The notes beneath the pieces were generated by a model that made no database searches, was not told the origin of the DNA, and worked only from the letters and a program-made list of their open reading frames with translations. Below, one piece after another: positions 5,449 through 6,963 of a DNA stretch of 6,963 nucleotides. How positions within the stretch are numbered: the stretch's first letter is position 1; each line of letters begins with the position of its first letter. The stretch is from Lachnospiraceae bacterium. Its GTDB lineage: Bacteria; Bacillota; Clostridia; Lachnospirales; Lachnospiraceae. The stretch lies in contig JAFUUM010000340.1 of NCBI GenBank assembly GCA_017477805.1, positions 1-6,963 on the forward strand, given 5' to 3'. Position numbers and translations under genes: made by a program.

Positions 5449-6963
5449 TTACTTCGCATAATCGACGGCTCTGCTCTCGCGGATCAGATTGACCTTTACG
5501 GTACCGGGATACTTCAGTTCGGATTGGATCTTGTTTGCAATATCCCTTGCCATGATCACCATGTCTGCATCCGTTACCTGCTCGGGAACTACCATTACAC
5601 GAATCTCTCTACCTGCCTGAATAGCAAAAGATTTTTCTACGCCTTTGAAGTTGTTTGCGATGTCTTCCAATTCTTTGAGCCTTGTTGTGTAAGTCTCAAG
5701 GTTTTCGCGTCTTGCGCCGGGTCTTGCTGCGGAAATCGCATCGGATGCGGCAACGATCACGGCGATCAGGGATGTAGGCTCCACATCACCATGGTGAGAC
5801 TCAACTGCATTGATCACAACAGGATGTTCTTTGTACTTGCGGCACAGATCTGCGCCAAGCTGTACATGAGAACCCTCCATCTCGTGGTTCACGGCTTTAC
5901 CGATATCATGCAGCAGACCTGCTCTCTTTGCCAGACGAACGTCCAGTCCGAGTTCTGCCGCAAACAGTCCGGATAACTGTGCAACCTCGATAGAATGCTT
6001 CAGAACGTTCTGACCATAACTGGTACGGAACTTCATCTTTCCCAGAAGTCTGATCAGATCGGGGTTTAATCCGTGTACGCCCACTTCCAGAACGGCTTCT
6101 TCGCCGGCTTCCTTGATCTGGGCATCTACTTCTTTCTGTGCTTTCTCAACAGTTTCTTCGATACGCGCCGGATGGATACGACCGTCGATGATCAGTTTTT
6201 CCAGAGCAACTCTGGCCACTTCTCTTCTGACGGGATCAAATCCGGAGAGGACAACTGCCTCCGGGGTATCGTCGATGATCAGTTCCACGCCGGTCATGGT
6301 CTCGAGAGTACGAATGTTTCGTCCCTCGCGGCCGATGATCCTGCCCTTCATATCATCGCTGGGAAGCTGAACAACGGAGATGGTGGCTTCTGCCACGTGA
6401 TCCGCTGCGCACTTCTGGATCGCATTCACGATATATTCCTTTGCGCGCTTATCCGCTTCTTCTTTTGCCTGGGTCTCGATCTCTTTGATCATGACCGCAG
6501 TCTCGTGCTTTACATCTTCTTCAACAATCTTCAGTAAGTGCTCTTTTGCTTGTTCAGAGGTTAATCCGGAGATTCGCTCCAGTTCCTGTATCCGCTCTTC
6601 GTTCAGCTTGGCAATCTCTTCTTTCTTCTTTGCCAGAGCCTCTTCTTTTGCTGCCAGACTTGCTTCTTTCTTCTCGATCGCACTGGTTCTCTTCTCGATG
6701 TTTTCTTCCTTCTGCTGGATGCGGTGTTCAGCATTCTTGACTTCACTGCGACGTTCTTTGATTTCCTGATCCAGTTCCCTCTTGGTCCGGATCGTGTCCT
6801 CTTTGATCTCCAGTTCAGCTTCCCGCTTCTTCGCTTCCGCAGTGTTCAGAGCGTCATCGAGAATACCGCGCGCTTTCTCCTCCTCACTGCCGATCTTGGC
6901 ATCCGTTACCTTCTGACGGTAAGCGGAGGTTACGATGGCCGTTACGGGAATCGCTACGACGAG
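5449..6963 (-). CDS. rny: Ribonuclease Y, nearly complete (5' end beyond the right window edge)
   Basis: The frame is open from the stop at 5449 to the window edge: 504 visible residues against 520 in Bacillus subtilis RNase Y, so only about a dozen N-terminal residues are missing. The ATG at 6492 is internal and not the start. Visible residues 1-14 ([14 protein letters not shown]) are the end of the membrane anchor; about 18-150 is a Lys/Glu-rich coiled coil ([39 protein letters not shown]); a KH domain with [10 protein letters not shown] lies at 207-216; the HD domain has His323, the HD pair 352-353 (LLHDIGKA), HHGD at 390-393 and Asp408. This membrane-tethered endonuclease starts mRNA decay in Firmicutes. 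All catalytic residues are intact. Its own terminator separates it from the aminotransferase. Confidence 0.98.
   Translation of the reverse strand, partial: LVVAIPVTAIVTSAYRQKVTDAKIGSEEEKARGILDDALNTAEAKKREAELEIKEDTIRTKRELDQEIKERRSEVKNAEHRIQQKEENIEKRTSAIEKKEASLAAKEEALAKKKEEIAKLNEERIQELERISGLTSEQAKEHLLKIVEEDVKHETAVMIKEIETQAKEEADKRAKEYIVNAIQKCAADHVAEATISVVQLPSDDMKGRIIGREGRNIRTLETMTGVELIIDDTPEAVVLSGFDPVRREVARVALEKLIIDGRIHPARIEETVEKAQKEVDAQIKEAGEEAVLEVGVHGLNPDLIRLLGKMKFRTSYGQNVLKHSIEVAQLSGLFAAELGLDVRLAKRAGLLHDIGKAVNHEMEGSHVQLGADLCRKYKEHPVVINAVESHHGDVEPTSLIAVIVAASDAISAARPGARRENLETYTTRLKELEDIANNFKGVEKSFAIQAGREIRVMVVPEQVTDADMVIMARDIANKIQSELKYPGTVKVNLIRESRAVDYAK

Noticed and set aside
6485..6769. Ser/Phe-rich plus-strand frame opposite the rny coiled coil
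   Set aside because: It is the antisense image of Lys/Glu-rich heptads in RNase Y, which is why it is so biased in composition.

Overview
The window reads as chromosomal DNA of a clostridial Firmicute, most likely a Lachnospiraceae relative. The pointers are protein-level: a full-style RNase Y, a Xer-type recombinase, a class-1c aspartate aminotransferase and a MocR regulator, all resembling Lachnospiraceae homologues, with moderate GC, AGGAG-type ribosome sites and sigma-A-like promoters. This is inference from sequence resemblance, without a database search. I see no phage, insertion sequence, CRISPR array, tRNA or rRNA. Most of the window is gene-dense, and the longest gaps between genes are 240 bp or less.

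Left part (1-2800): a vitamin B6 module. A COG2240-type pyridoxal/pyridoxamine kinase (374-1210, minus) is followed 5 bp later by the start of a MATE-family transporter that runs off the left edge (1-368, minus). Divergent from the kinase is a MocR/PdxR-type regulator (1349-2800, plus), with a winged-helix DNA-binding head fused to an aminotransferase-like, PLP-binding body. The 138-bp spacer holds two promoters that face each other and overlap at their -10 boxes, plus a perfect 12-bp inverted repeat with a 24-bp spacer. The simplest reading is that the regulator senses PLP or a related compound, controls the kinase (and probably the transporter) and represses itself.

Middle (2802-5270): a Xer-type tyrosine recombinase (2802-3737, minus) converges on the regulator with a single base between stop codons. 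Its promoter region contains an 8-bp inverted repeat overlapping a sequence identical to most of the Firmicute dif XerD half-site. Next comes a class-1c aspartate aminotransferase (3978-5270, minus), a separate transcription unit with its own extended -10 promoter, a TTGTATACAA palindrome in its leader and a 12-bp-stem terminator.

Right part (5407-6963): rny, encoding RNase Y (minus). It ends at a GAAA-tetraloop terminator and runs off the right edge; only the first dozen or so residues of the membrane anchor are missing.

I do not see a clearly new multi-gene system. The most rewarding places are the regulator/kinase intergenic region, the kinase-transporter pairing and the recombinase leader.
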